Positions 22,401 through 32,410 of a DNA stretch of 64,000 bases are shown here, in pieces. Position numbers and translations under genes: made by a program. How positions within the stretch are numbered: the first letter of the stretch is position 1; each line of letters opens with the position of its first letter. The notes under the pieces were generated by a model, which saw nothing but the letters and a program-made list of their open reading frames with translations, had not been told where the DNA came from and did no database searches. Source of the DNA: Alligator mississippiensis (taxonomy: Eukaryota > Chordata > Crocodylia > Alligatoridae); contig NC_081824.1 in assembly GCF_030867095.1 (NCBI RefSeq), positions 347,546,203 through 347,610,202 on the forward strand, read 5' to 3'.

Positions 22401-22641
22401 TATATCCACTACTCCCCCCAGCTTGGTCTCATCTGCAAACTTACTGAGAGTGCACTCTTTGTCATCTTCCAGTTTCTCGATGAAGATATTGAACAAAACC
22501 AGCCCAGGACCAACACTTGGGGCACTCCACTTGATACTGGCTACCAACTAGACATCGAGTCATTGATTAGTACCCTCTAAGCCCGATGCTCCAGCCTGTT
22601 TCTTATCCACCTTACAGTCCATTTATCCATCCTGTACTTTT

Positions 22642-22947
22642 TTATCTTGCCTGTGAGAATGTTGTGGAAGACTGTATCAAAAGCCTTGCTAAAATCAAGT
22701 TATACCACATCACTGGTCTTTCTGCATCCACAGAACCAGTCACCGCATCATAGAAGGCAATCAGGTTGGTCAGGCATGACTTGCCCTTGATGAATTCATG
22801 GTGACTGTTCCTAATCACCGTCTCCAAGTGCTTAGTAATGGATTCCTTGAGGATCTGCTCCATGATTTTTCCAGGGACTAAGGTGAGGTTGACTGGTCTG
22901 TAGTTCCTTGGATCCTCCTTTTTTCCTTTCTTAAATATGGGCACCAT
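22642..22947 (-). pseudogene. CR1 ORF2 RT fingers remnant
   Basis: A minus-strand frame of 101 codons reading [20 protein letters not shown] and [16 protein letters not shown], hallmark early RT segments of CR1. Continuing below it (22640-22406) in broken frames are TVRWI and SGVPQ-like pieces, until the inserted CR1 interrupts at 22405. Confidence 0.88.
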
Positions 22948-23444
22948 GTTTGCCCTTTTCTAATCATCTGGGACCTCTCCTGATTGCCATGAATTTTCAA
23001 AGATGATGGCCAGTGGCTCTGCAATCACATCAGCCAACTCCCTCAGCACCCTTGGGTGCATCCCATCCGGCCCCATGGACTTGTATATGTCCAGCCTTTC
23101 TGAATAGTCCCTAACCTATTCTTTCACCACTGTTGGCTGCTCAAACTGCTGCCTGGAGTAGCAGTCTGGGAGCTAAACTTGCCTGTGAAGACTGAGGCAA
23201 AGAAGCAATTGAGCACTTCAGCCTTTTCTGCATCCTTTGTTACAAGGTTGCCTCCCTCATTTAGTAAGGGACCCACACTTTACTTGATCCTTCTCTTGCT
23301 ACCAACATATTTATAGAAACTGTTTTTGTTACTCTTCACATCCCTTGATAGCTGCAGCTCCAATTGTGCTTTGGCCTTCCTGACTTCATCCCTGCATGCC
23401 TAAGCAATGCTCTTATGTTCCTTCCTAGTTGTTTGTCCAAGTTT

Positions 23445-24281
23445 TTACTTCTTATAAGCTTCCTTTTTGTGATTTAGTTTACTGAAGAGTTCCCTGCTAA
23501 ACCAAGCTGGTGTTCTGTCATACTTGCTAATTTTCCTGTGCATCGGAATGGTTTGTCCTTGCACTCTTAGAAAGGCTTCTTTAAAGTACAGCCAGTTCTC
23601 CTGGACTCCTCTCCTCCTCAGACTGGCTTCCCAGAGGATCCTGCCCATAAGTTCCCTGAGTGAGTCAAAGTCTGCTTTTCTGAACTCCAAGGTTCTTACT
23701 CTGCTGCTCTCCATCCTTCCTTTCCTCAGGATCGTGAACTCAATCATCTTGTGGTTACTGCTGCCCAAGTTGCCATCTACTACTATATTCCCCACAAATT
23801 CTTCCCTGTTTGTGAGCAGCAGGCCAAGAAGAGCACAACCCCTAATTGGCCGTTCCAGCACTTGTACCAGGAAGTTGTCCCCAACATTCTCCAAAAACTT
23901 CCTGGATTGTCTGTGCACTGCTGTGTTGGCCTCCCTGCAGATGTCTGGGTGATTGACTTCCCCCATGAGAACCAGGGCTTGTGATCAGGAAACTTCTGCT
24001 AGCTGTTTGAAGAAAGCATCACCCACCACTTCCTCCTGGTCTGGTGTTCTATAGCAGACTCCCACCATGACATCCCCCTTGCTCTCCTCTCTGACCCAGA
24101 GACTTTCAACAGGCCTATGTCCAGTTTCATACTGGAGCTCTGAGCAATCATATGGCTCTTTTACATAAAGCACAACTCCTTCTCTTTTCCCCTGCCTGTC
24201 CTTCCTGAACAGTTTGTACCCATCCATGACAGTGCTCCAGTCATGTGAGCTATCCCACCAAGTCTCTGTTATTCCAAACAT
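23445..24281 (-). pseudogene. CR1 ORF2 endonuclease remnant
   Basis: Two frames, 24281-23985 (ITETWWDSSHDW, VVLYVKE) and 23966-23445 (EVNHPDIC, GSSNHKMIEF, FRKADFDSLRELMG), carry an APE-type endonuclease and the EN-RT linker. The catalytic serine-aspartate-histidine patch of CR1 reads SNH here, so the aspartate is lost. The GDxNxPD motif is also degraded (GEVNHPD). The frames are separated by a stop/frameshift near 23970-23985. Confidence 0.87.
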
Positions 24282-24489
24282 GTCATAATTTCATGACTGT
24301 GCAAGGACTTCCAATTCTTCTTGCTTGTTTCCAAGGCTCTGCGTATTTCTGTCCAGGCACCTAAGGTAACTAGTTGATTGCCCTGATTTCTCAGGAAGTA
24401 TGAGAACACCTCCCTTGTTGCCCCCTCCTGCTTGCTCTCCCCCTCTTACCACAGGGCTTTAGTCTACATCCCCCAGTGAACCTAGTGTA

Positions 24490-25815
24490 AAGCCCTCCTC
24501 ACTAGGTTAGTGAACTTGTCTGTGAAGGTGCTCTTCCCTCTCTTCATCAGGTGGATCCCATCTCTTCCCAGCAATCCTTCTTGGAACATCATCCCATGGT
24601 TGAAGAAGCCAAAGCCAGGGGCGATGCATAGGGGGTGCACGCAGGTGCACGTGCACCCCCTGTGCATGGCGGTGCCCCCCCCGGAAAAAGGTGCCACTGA
24701 CACTGTCAGTGGTGCCTGTGGGCAGTCGCCGCTCACCGCTCCATGGAACTTGGCATTTGCGGGCAGTCTACGATTGCCCCTGGCTGCTGCTGGTGCCTGC
24801 GGGTGGTCACGACCCCTGGTCAGTGCTCGCCACCCCCTCCCCTCCACCGCTGACAGTGCTGGTGGTGTCTGCAGGAACTCCCCACTCACTTCCACTGGGT
24901 TCCCGCTGCCATGCTCCCGCCACTGTCGATGCAGCTGTTCCCCACCAGCTACCAGGAGCACGCACAGTTCTTGGACAAAGCCCTGCTGGTGATACCACCT
25001 GCACATCCAGGCATTGATCTGCAGGATCAGACAGTACCTGTCTCCTTCACCCTTGCACCCAGAGCAAGGTTTCCCCTGACAGTATAATTGATGCCTACAT
25101 GGATGAGCAACATGGGATAGTAGTCAGAGGGCCAGTTGTGTCTTGGTAATCTTTCTGTGACATCTCAGATCTGGGCTCCTGGCAATCAGCAGACTTCTTG
25201 AGACAACTGGTCAAGTCAGCAGATGCTCCCTTCATCCCCTGCAGAGTGGAGGCTCCAACCACCACCACCCATCACTTCTTGGTGGTGGTTGTTTCAATCC
25301 TTCCCATCTTGGGGAGGCCCGGCCTATCCTCCTCCACCAATGGAACATGCTCATCCCTCTCTGTTGCTAGGGCTGCATATCTGTTCTCCAGACAAACTGT
25401 TGCAGGTGAAGGTGAAGATTTCTGCTTGCTGCCAGAGGTCACAAGCTTCCAGCTTCCACTCTCCTGGGAGTCCACATCCTTTCTCTTCTCTAGCGCAGTT
25501 TCTGGCAGTTCTTCCTCCATAGTCCCAGAGGTCTGCTTCATCATCAAATCAATGAACTCCTGATGGTGGAGGATGCTTCAGAGCCTCACCACTTCCTCCT
25601 ATAGCTCTCTTGCCTGTTCCCTGAGAGTCACCACCAGGAGGCACCATTCACACCATAGGCACCCCCCTCCCCGACCTGGCCATCACTGGAAGGAACCTGC
25701 AAACCACCGTCTCACAGCACCAAACCTGGACCTGGGTAGAAGACTCGATGGTGACTAATTCTGCCTGGACAGAAACCTCAGTTACAAGCAGAGGCAGTGG
25801 CAGTGGCTCTGACAT
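24490..25815 (-). pseudogene. CR1 ORF1 remnant with SGNH-esterase-like domain
   Basis: A minus-strand ORF1 of a CR1, starting near the ATG at 25815-25813 (MSEPLPLP). The N-terminal part has Cys residues of the zinc-binding region. An amphipathic stretch follows (REQARELYEEVVRL, about 25610-25575, one codon mutated to stop), then SWKLVTSG and LENRYAALATE. The C-terminal half is the esterase-like domain: YYPMLLIHVGINY (VGTND in active relatives) around 25130-25085, and GRDGIHLMKRGK near 24570-24530, which keeps the D and H of the catalytic dyad. A 359-bp insertion splits the domain at 24617-24975. Confidence 0.75.
24617..24975. mobile_element. GC-rich 359-bp insertion in CR1 ORF1
   Basis: The block is flanked by CAAAGCC on both sides (24610-24616 and 24976-24982). 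Excising it with one copy of the flank rejoins CR1 ORF1 in frame (...HQQG|FGFFNHG...). The left 70 bases form a hairpin from GATGCATAGGGGGTGCAC and GTGCACCCCCTGTGCATG, followed by a run of C. No reading frame of its own is recognised. It may be a non-autonomous DNA element with a 7-8 bp duplication; the class is unknown. Confidence 0.7.
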
Positions 25816-26260
25816 TGTGATGTCTTCCAGCCATTTCCCTGAGTCTTTTAATCTGCCTTCTCTCTCTTACTCCCTTTTTTTCAAGCACACCTTCCCTAGC
25901 GAACTCACCTGGAAGCTGGCCTGTTTACTGTTTATTGGCCCCAAAGGGTTCCTTTCCTGCTTTCTCACACCAAGCTGTAAGGCTCTCCCCTCAAAAGTGG
26001 GGGGCAGAGGAAGGGGCAGAAAACTGACCTGTGAACTGCCTGCAAACTGCTTACTCTGTTTGCAGCCCTTGGTTGCTCAGGGAGTCTCCTTTTATACCCT
26101 GCTGGGTCTGGACTGGCTCCGCCCCCTCGTTAGGTCTTCTGTCAGGCACAGGCAGCAATCACTCAGCAATTATCAATCACTCAGCCAGCAACACTCCCAG
26201 TTCTCAGAGTACATGCCCCAAACACACACAATCCACCAGACAAACACTTAACAAACCAAA

Positions 26261-26557
26261 GGCACAGACAGCTCTGGATCAATTTAAAGGATAAGTGCAT
26301 TTGTTTAAAGTGGCAGATAGGGTTATTTTAGCAAAAGTATTTTGGGCAGTTTGAAGGGAAGTCATGTAACCAAAAAAAGGAAGTTATAGTGTCCAAGATA
26401 GAGAAAAATATTTTATTTTGATGAGTAAAGGCAGCAATACCAAAGGTGTAATCCAGAATGGACTCGCGTCCAGATGAGCGTGGCCGTGCAGTATGTGGCA
26501 CTGCAAACACGTCTGTGGCACCGCATACTGCACATTTAGTTGTTCTCTGTTCTGCAA
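26261..26557 (-). other. FHL2 intron 4, short unassigned stretch
   Basis: AT-rich, then a GTGCAGTATGTGGCACTGC / GGCACCGCATACTGCAC inverted pair at about 26486-26535, probably the outer part of the foldback element that follows. Confidence 0.45.
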
Positions 26558-26688
26558 GGGCACACTGCCCATGTGTGCACTGCTCTTATTTTTTTTTCTG
26601 TGGGTTTTTTTGACCCCTGGATATCCATGGGTCAAAAAAACCTGTGGAAAAAAAAAGCAGAGTAGCGCACACACAGGCAGCATGTGCC
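26558..26688. mobile_element. Foldback element with long T/A arms
   Basis: A 131-base imperfect palindrome. The left arm runs GGGCACACTGCCCATGTGTG, then T9, CTGTGGG, T7, GACCC; the right arm repeats this in inverted form (GGGTC, A7, CCTGTGG, A9, ... CATGTGCC). The centre is CTGGATATCCAT. A smaller inverted pair lies outside it at about 26486-26535. It is probably a MITE of a foldback type. No coding capacity. Confidence 0.65.
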
Positions 26689-27526
26689 ACTCAAAAGCAG
26701 ATCTGGGCCACCTGGAGCCACGCTCCAGCTCCTGGCCAGGCTCTGCGTGGCAGAATTGCCTCTGTTGCACCCCTGGGAGGCCCCCAGGTAAGGCTGCTGG
26801 GGCCAACCCAGTGCTGCCCCCAGCCTCCCTTTCATTCATTCATTCATAGATTCATTCGTAGATTGTAAGGCTGGAAGGGACCTCAGAAGATCATCAGGTC
26901 CAGCCACCTGCACCAAGCAGGAAAGACAGCTGGGAGTCAGGTGACCCCAGCAAGGTTGACCGTCCAGTCCCCTCTTGAAGATTTCCAGGGTAGGCGATTG
27001 CACCACCTCTGGAGGGAGCTTATTCCACAGTCTGGACACCCTGACTGTGAAGAAGTTTTTCCTAGTGTTAAGCCTGAAACGGTCTTCAGGAGTTTGTGGC
27101 CATTACTCCTGGTTTTCCTCAAGGGTACCCTGGTGAACAGTTGTTTGCCAAGCCCTTTATGTACTCCCCGGATATAGTGGTAAGCTGCTACCAAGTTCCC
27201 TCTTAGGCTTCTCTTTTTTAGGCTGAAGAGTCCCAGGTCAGGATTTCCTTGTATGGCTTGCCATGCAAGTCTCTGATTATATGCATGGCTCTTCTCTGGA
27301 CTTTCTCAAGCTTCACCACGTCCTTGTTAAATTGCAGTGGCCAGAACTGGACACTGTACTCCAGCTGCAGTCTCACCAATGCTGAGTAAAGCAGAAGAAT
27401 CACTTCCTTGGTTTTGCTGGAGATGCATCAGTTGATGCATGCCAGCGTATTATCTGCCCTACTGGCTACAGCATTGCGCTGACAGTTCATATCCATACTA
27501 TGGTTATTATTATCCTTAGGCCCCTT

Positions 27527-27937
27527 TCATCCATGGGTCAGTTTGGTGCCACCAAGCCTGTAGGTGTGTAGGGGACTGTTCATCCTCAGATGGAGCACTT
27601 TACATTTCTTGATGTTGAACTTCATCTGGTTCCAATCCACCCAACTTGCCAGCCTGTCTAGGTCTGCCTGTATCTGTAGTTTATCTTCAAGCATGGCCAT
27701 GCTTCCCCATAACTTGGTGTCATCCATGAACTTGGCCAGTGAGCTCTTCACCCCCACATCCAAATCACTGATAAAGATGTTGAAAAGCACTGGACCAAGC
27801 CCCGACCCCTGAGGGACACCACTGGCCACTTCTCTCCAGGACAACACAGATCCATTCATTAGAACTCTCTGGGTCCTACCCTGTAGCCATCTCCCTACCC
27901 ACCTAACTGTTGCGCAGTTAAGCGCACAATCCTCCAA
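27527..27937 (-). pseudogene. CR1 RT palm remnant with intact FMDD box
   Basis: A 136-codon frame reading TVRWVGRWLQGRTQRV, ASGVPQGSGLGPVLFNIFISDL, then the catalytic loop FMDDTKLWG (27717-27737) and KCKVLHLR. Both loop aspartates are kept, in contrast to FADN in the copy at 2175-4100. The frame is closed upstream by stops, so it is a remnant. Confidence 0.88.
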
Positions 27938-28230
27938 TTTTCTTGAGAGAACATCGTGGGATATTAGATCAAAGGCTTTTTGGAAATCAAGGTATACAAT
28001 GTCAACCTCCTCTCTTATCCAGGTGGTGAGCTACCTGATCATAAAAGGAGATGAGATTGGTAAGACAAGACCTGCCTGTGATGAAGCCATGCTGGCTGTC
28101 ATTCAGAATCCTACCTTCTGCAAGCCTATTGCACATAGACTAATGAATTTTTCCAAGATTTTCCCTGGGATAGAAGTTAAGCTAATTGGCCTATAGTTAT
28201 CCAGGTCTTCCCTCCTCCCTTTCTTGAAGA

Positions 28231-29045
28231 GGTGGCACCAAACTGACTAGCACCACAACTGAAAGGGGCCTAGGGGTAATAATAGACCATAGTATGAACA
28301 TGAGCCATCAGTGTGATGCTGTAGCCAGCAGGGCAAATACTACTCTGGCATGCATCAACGGATGCATCTCAAGCAAAACCATGGAAGTGATTCTCCCGGT
28401 TTACTCAGCATTGGTGAAACTTCAGCTGAAGTACTGCATCCAGTTCTAGGTGCTGCACTTCAACAAGGATGTGGAAAAGCTTGTGAGAGTCCAGAGAAAA
28501 GCCACCCGTATGATCAGAGACTTGCAAAGCAAGCTATATGAGGAAAGGCTGAGGGACTTGGATCTTTTCAGCCTAAAGAAGAGAAGGCTGAGAGGGGACT
28601 TGGTTGCTGCTTACTGCTATATCAGGGGAATACATCAAGGGCTCGGCAAATAGCTGTTCACCAGGGCACCCTTGGGGAAAACCAGGAGTAATGCCCACAA
28701 ACTCCTGGAAGACCATTTCAGGCTTAACACTAGGAAAAACTTCTTCACAGTTAGGGTGTCCAGACTGGAATAAGCTTCGTCCAGAGGTGGTACAATCACC
28801 TACTGTGGAAATCTTTAGGAGATTGCTGGGGTCACCTGACCCCAATTGTTTTTCCTGCCTAGTGCAGAGGGGCTGGACCAGCATTCCCTCTAGGCTTCAT
28901 GATGCGCGCAGCCGTGCAGGCGCACCTGGCAGCATGGTATGAGCTTTCCTGCACGGCCGCATACACCACACAGCTTAGAGAGAATACTGGGCTGGATCCG
29001 ATGATCTTGCAAGGTCCCTTCCAGTCCCTTATAATCTATGAATCT
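28231..29045 (+). mobile_element. CR1 LINE 3' fragment, plus strand, inside the minus CR1
   Basis: 815 bases of CR1 3' end on the plus strand (LACINGCISSKTMEVILP, RVQRKATRMIRDLQ, then 3' UTR with ATGATCTTGCAAGGTCCC and TAATCTATGAATCT). AAGA flanks it on both sides (28227-28230, 29046-29049). The minus-strand CR1 is colinear once it is removed (FKKGRREDLDNYRP). It carries its own 112-bp insertion at 28879-28990. Confidence 0.92.
28879..28990. mobile_element. 112-bp hAT-type MITE inside the CR1 3' UTR
   Basis: It begins CAGCATTCCCTCTAGGCT and ends AGCTTAGAGAGAATACTG, an 18-base terminal inverted repeat with three mismatches. Flanks GGCTGGAC (28871-28878) and GGCTGGAT (28991-28998) match at 7 of 8 bases. 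Without it the CR1 3' UTR reads through normally. This is the innermost layer of a three-level nest. Confidence 0.85.
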
Positions 29046-29208
29046 AAGATGGGCACAACATTGGCCCTCTTCTAGTCCTCAGGGACCTCTCCAGAGCACC
29101 ATAGGTTTTGGAAGAGTTTCGCCAGGGTTTCTGCAATGACTTTGGCCCTATCTTCAGCACTCTCAGATGAAGTTCATCCAGGCTTGCTGACTTATGTATG
29201 TCTTATTT

Positions 29209-29945
29209 TTAAAATTTATCATGCACCAGTTCTATGACAATAGTAGGAAGGCGGTCATTCCTACCATGCTCATTCTGTACTCTTTTTGGCATGATTTTCC
29301 CTTTGGCCTGGTGAAATTCCAAAGCAAAGTAGTCATTCAGTTCATTTTTCTCTTGAATGCCAGTATCCAGCTGTTCTGAGTTGCTGAGCAATGACCCCAC
29401 ACTCCCATTTGTTTTCCTTCTGTTCCTTACATACCTAAAGAAGGACTTCTTGTTGTCCTCAATTCCCATTGCTAATTTAAGTTCTGTCACCACCTTAGCC
29501 TTTCTAATCTGTTCCCTACAAGTGTGGGCCGTTGCTGTATAGTCCTCCTTGGGCCTGTCCCAAGCTTCCACTGTTTGTGCTCCTCTTTCTTCTTTTTTAA
29601 GAGGACCATGATTTCCCTGTTTAGCCAAGAGGGTTCCCAGCCCCTCTGCTACCTTTCCTTAGCATGGGAATGGACTTGCTTTGTGCTTCAAGGATCATGT
29701 CTTTTAGGAACAACCTCTCTTCATGCACTTCTTTTGCCTTTGGTTTCTGGTCCCACAACACTTCCCCTACTAGTGACCTGAGCTTGTTGAAATTTGCATT
29801 TTTTAAATCCAAAATTTCAACCCTGCTATCTAATTTGTCTGCCTTGTGACAAACAGTGAACGTGATGGTTTCATGGTTGCTGTCGTCCAGGCTACCCTCT
29901 ATTTTTAAGTCGGTCACCAGGTCATCAAGGTATGTAGAAAAAACA
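29209..29945 (-). pseudogene. CR1 EN C-terminus and linker remnant
   Basis: Two frames (29945-29621 and 29628-29209) carry the end of the CR1 endonuclease and the linker: EGSLDDSNHETITF, LDLKNANFNKLRSLVGEVLW, EDNKKSFFRYV. The catalytic SDH patch reads SNH. Homology fades at about 29950, marking the truncation point or the border to the palindrome that follows. Confidence 0.85.
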
Positions 29946-29989
29946 TTTAAAGCCGTGTCTATGGCTGAATCGCTGAGTCTCCAAATCAG

Positions 29990-30105
29990 CATTGAATTTT
30001 CAGATTCGGATTCAGGCAAATTGAATCAGGGACAGCGATCCGAATCAATTAATTGAATCACTGTCCCTGATTCGAGCCGAATCTGAATCCGAATTGAATA
30101 TGGCC
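29990..30105. repeat. Long imperfect palindrome of GATTCGGATTC motifs
   Basis: The left arm (29991-30036) holds TTCAGATTCGGATTC and GAATCAGGGACAG. The right arm (30055-30101) holds the inverted forms CTGTCCCTGATTC and GAATCTGAATCCGAATT. The centre is the self-complementary AATTAATT. It begins where the CR1 ends. Probably a foldback MITE; the family is unknown to me. Confidence 0.7.
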
Positions 30106-30178
30106 CATTTTGCAGACCCCTACTCCTTACCCCACCTGAGGTAACTTGCTGTGCACCAAAGTGCATGTGGCATGGGCA

Positions 30179-30237
30179 TTTCCTGGGGACAAGTAGCAGC
30201 AGTGCAAGGTGCACTGCCACTGCTTGTCCCCAGGGAA
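30179..30237. repeat. 28-bp-arm hairpin
   Basis: The arms are TTTCCTGGGGACAAGTAGC... (30179-30206) and ...GCTTGTCCCCAGGGAA (30210-30237), about 24 of 28 bases paired with a 3-base loop. It could be part of a small DNA element. I see no miRNA-like context to support an RNA gene. Confidence 0.6.
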
Positions 30238-30651
30238 CCAAATGTCCACACTTGGATATTGCAGGAAAGATGCAAGCAAATAGGCAAGCAGTAAAAAGGT
30301 AAGCCTGGAGTAAAGCAATGTCAGTAAGACATAAAAGAAGGTGAGAAAGAGTTGTGGCCCAGAACCACAATTGTGGACACTGTAGCTCACATGTGTAAAA
30401 TGTTGGTCCCCTGTTATAGTTATATATTACCAGCATTTCCCATGAAAATCAAATGGAAAGAAAAAAAAATTAAAAAGTAAAAACAATTCCAATTTTTTTC
30501 AGGGCTCCAAAGACATAATAAGCAAAATAGTTTCAAAATTCAATATTTTATATGTTTGAGATACATGTTGGGGCTCTTCATTAGCATTCATCTAGTCCAT
30601 TGCTAACATTAACCTCTACATTTCTAAAACCGATGGCAGCAAGAAACCTAC

Positions 30652-30838
30652 CACTGATTGGGTTGGTGCATCCAGCACACTTTTTGGCATAAAGGTTGCA
30701 GAAGCAGCTCAGGCAATATGCAAATTCATCCCGAGAGGTAAAACGCTGTCCAGACAACTGCTTCTTACATCCAGTACAAACAAAGCACTCCTTATGCCAG
30801 GGCTGCTCTCGGTAAGTAACCCCTCCTGTAGTGATGGC
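30652..30838 (-). CDS. FHL2: FHL2 coding exon 4: LIM3 C-terminal part and start of LIM4
   Basis: 187 bp encoding residues 168-229 and the first base of Gly230. It supplies H182, C185, C188, C191, C209 and C212 of LIM3 and opens LIM4 with C221 and C224 (KKCAGCTNPISG). The acceptor is AAACAG above 30838; the donor is GTAGGT below 30652. The exon starts in phase 0. Its first codon is GCC (Ala168), where mammalian FHL2 has proline. The sequence ITTGGVTYREQPWHKECFVC is strongly FHL2-like. Zinc ligands are complete. Confidence 0.97.
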
Positions 30839-31642
30839 CTGTTTTATTGAATGTACAAAACAAAAAGTTTTGTGAGGTTCCCTTCTTACCAAGAATGACC
30901 TTCTTGTTTAAAAAAATAGTAATACTATGTGGTTAATGCTGGCAGGAACAAATTGAAGCGCCAAGCCCTAGTTTTGGTTTAGTATTCTCCAGTATTTTTC
31001 CAATTATATGAGCAATCCCCCTCATTTTAGACAACTTTCTTGCTCTCTAGTAATTTCTAATCTTGCTCAAATATAACCTTTTTATTCCTAAAACCTTCTT
31101 TCAACCTTCCTAATATTTATTTATTTATTTGTTTATTTTCCACTCTTTTCCTTACACATATCCCAGCACTGGACTCGACTATGTTCCCTCACCCAACCTT
31201 GGTGGTGATGAAAGAACCTCTTGTCTGTCCTTATCTTTCATTCTCAATATAACATTTTATTTCAAACTCAGCTGTAAATTCCACTTCTTTACTTGCATCT
31301 CCTTGTCACAGATATTTCTTACTTGCAAGAGGAGACCTCGCTCATTCAAACCATCTCACTGACCTCAATAAATGTCACTACATTGTGGACACAAGAACAT
31401 TCATAAGACAGACTCACAGTATCAGCTAATAAATTTATTTCTTCCATTGGTCTTATCTTTAACTCCATCCCATGTTATGCAAACAAATAGCCTGATCCTG
31501 CAGACACTCACTGATAAGTGTAGTGGCTTTAAGAATTTTTGTTCCAGAAAATATATACTGTATAAACACAATCCATTTTTCCTTTTACCTTAAATTTTCA
31601 GGATGAGCTATTTTAAAAGCATTCAGCATTGGACCTTTCCAA
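30839..31642 (-). other. FHL2 intron 3, unique part
   Basis: No exon-like sequence. A short TTTA repeat lies at 31113-31138. Confidence 0.55.
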
Positions 31643-31935
31643 ATCATAGAACCATAATAAAAAGAGCTGGAAGGGACCTCAGGAGGTCAGTAGTCCAACT
31701 TGCTACTCAAAGCAGAATTGCCACTGTTTAAACAATCTTAGCCAAGTGTTCATCTCACATGCTCTTAAAAACTTCCAAGAATAGAGATTTCACAAACCTT
31801 GGTAATCTTTCAGGGCCTAACCACCCTCACAGTTTGAAATTTCTTTCTTTTATCCAATCTAAATTTTCCTTGTTGTAATTCAAGACTGCTACTACTTGTC
31901 CTGTCCCCTGCAGCCACAGAGAGTAGTCTGGTACC
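31643..31935 (-). mobile_element. Old CR1 3' fragment in FHL2 intron 3
   Basis: AAATCATAGAACCATAA... GAGCTGGAAGGGACCTCAG and later TTTAAACAATC, AAAACTTCCA match the minus-strand CR1 3' end in strongly diverged form. There is no coding part. Confidence 0.7.
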
Positions 31936-32240
31936 ATAGACCAGGTCAATAGCAACGGTATTATTGATTCTGGTAGAAGCAAACTAAGTCAGTACAGAGT
32001 GATTTTGAAATCTCTCTACATATTTTTCCCATGCTCGAGGCTAAAGGCCCCATTCTAGGAGACTTCTCATAGCAATAAATGTTTTTGCTTGGTGTGGTGT
32101 TTGCAGGATTGGGCCCTTAGGTTGTACAGTATTTTGTAGGGTAAATTGGTTTTAGCTTTTATATGACATATTTCTTGCACTCACACAGGACAAAACAAAA
32201 CATTTAACTGCTTCGCAAACCTGAATTACAAAACCACTAC

Positions 32241-32410
32241 CTTCTTGCACTGGACACACTGCATGGCAAACTGTTTTTCATAGCAGGGTACACAGAAGTT
32301 TTGATTATCTTTAGGAATGAAACTCTTTGTCCCAATAGGCTGTTGACAACGATGGCAGATAAAGCAGGTCTCATGCCAGCTGTTACCTTTGTACTCCATT
32401 TTGCGAGTAC
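32241..32410 (-). CDS. FHL2: FHL2 coding exon 3: rest of LIM2 and start of LIM3
   Basis: 170 bp. It completes the split Gly111 codon (G|GT) and encodes residues 112-167. It carries H123, C126, C129, C132, C150 and C153 of LIM2, and C162 and C165 of LIM3 (CVQCKK). The acceptor is TTACAG above 32410; the donor is GTAGTG below 32241. Phase 1 in and phase 0 out agree with neighbours. TRKMEYKG, HETCFICHRCQQPIGTKSF and PKDNQNFCVPCYEKQ are highly conserved FHL2 segments. Phe replaces the His usual after EKQ in mammals, outside the zinc ligands. Confidence 0.97.

Larger units (their letters stand above)
21491..26260 (-). mobile_element. Old CR1 LINE with ORF1 and ORF2, minus strand, twice interrupted
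   Basis: A near full-length but decayed CR1 in the sense direction of FHL2 intron 4. From its 5' end (about 26260, uncertain) it has a leader, ORF1 (about 25815-24490), the endonuclease (24290-23445) and the RT fingers and part of the palm (23000-22406). The RT continues at 21555-21491 after a younger CR1. Two insertions are clear: a 359-bp GC-rich block in ORF1 (24617-24975) and an 845-bp plus-strand CR1 (21556-22400). Removing each restores colinear CR1 sequence. The 3' UTR is missing. Many stops are present. Confidence 0.88.
26832..29950 (-). mobile_element. CR1 LINE, 5'-truncated, minus strand, interrupted
   Basis: The 3' end is at 26832-26870 (CATTCATTCATAGATT and AAGGCTGGAAGGGACC). Moving up come the C-terminal ORF2 (27194-26836, 27403-27218), the RT palm (27937-27527) and fingers (28030-28230). 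A plus-strand CR1 interrupts (28231-29045), then the fingers continue (29046-29150) and the EN-RT linker and end of EN follow (29209-29950). The first part of EN and ORF1 are absent. The frames are broken throughout. Confidence 0.92.

Noticed and set aside
24482..25006. 174-codon minus-strand frame as a single gene
   Set aside because: It is a composite: CR1 ORF1 sequence at both ends with a GC-rich 359-bp insertion read through by chance.
30179..30237. Hairpin considered as a microRNA precursor
   Set aside because: A 3-base loop and only ~28-base arms with no flanking stem; it more likely belongs to a small DNA element.
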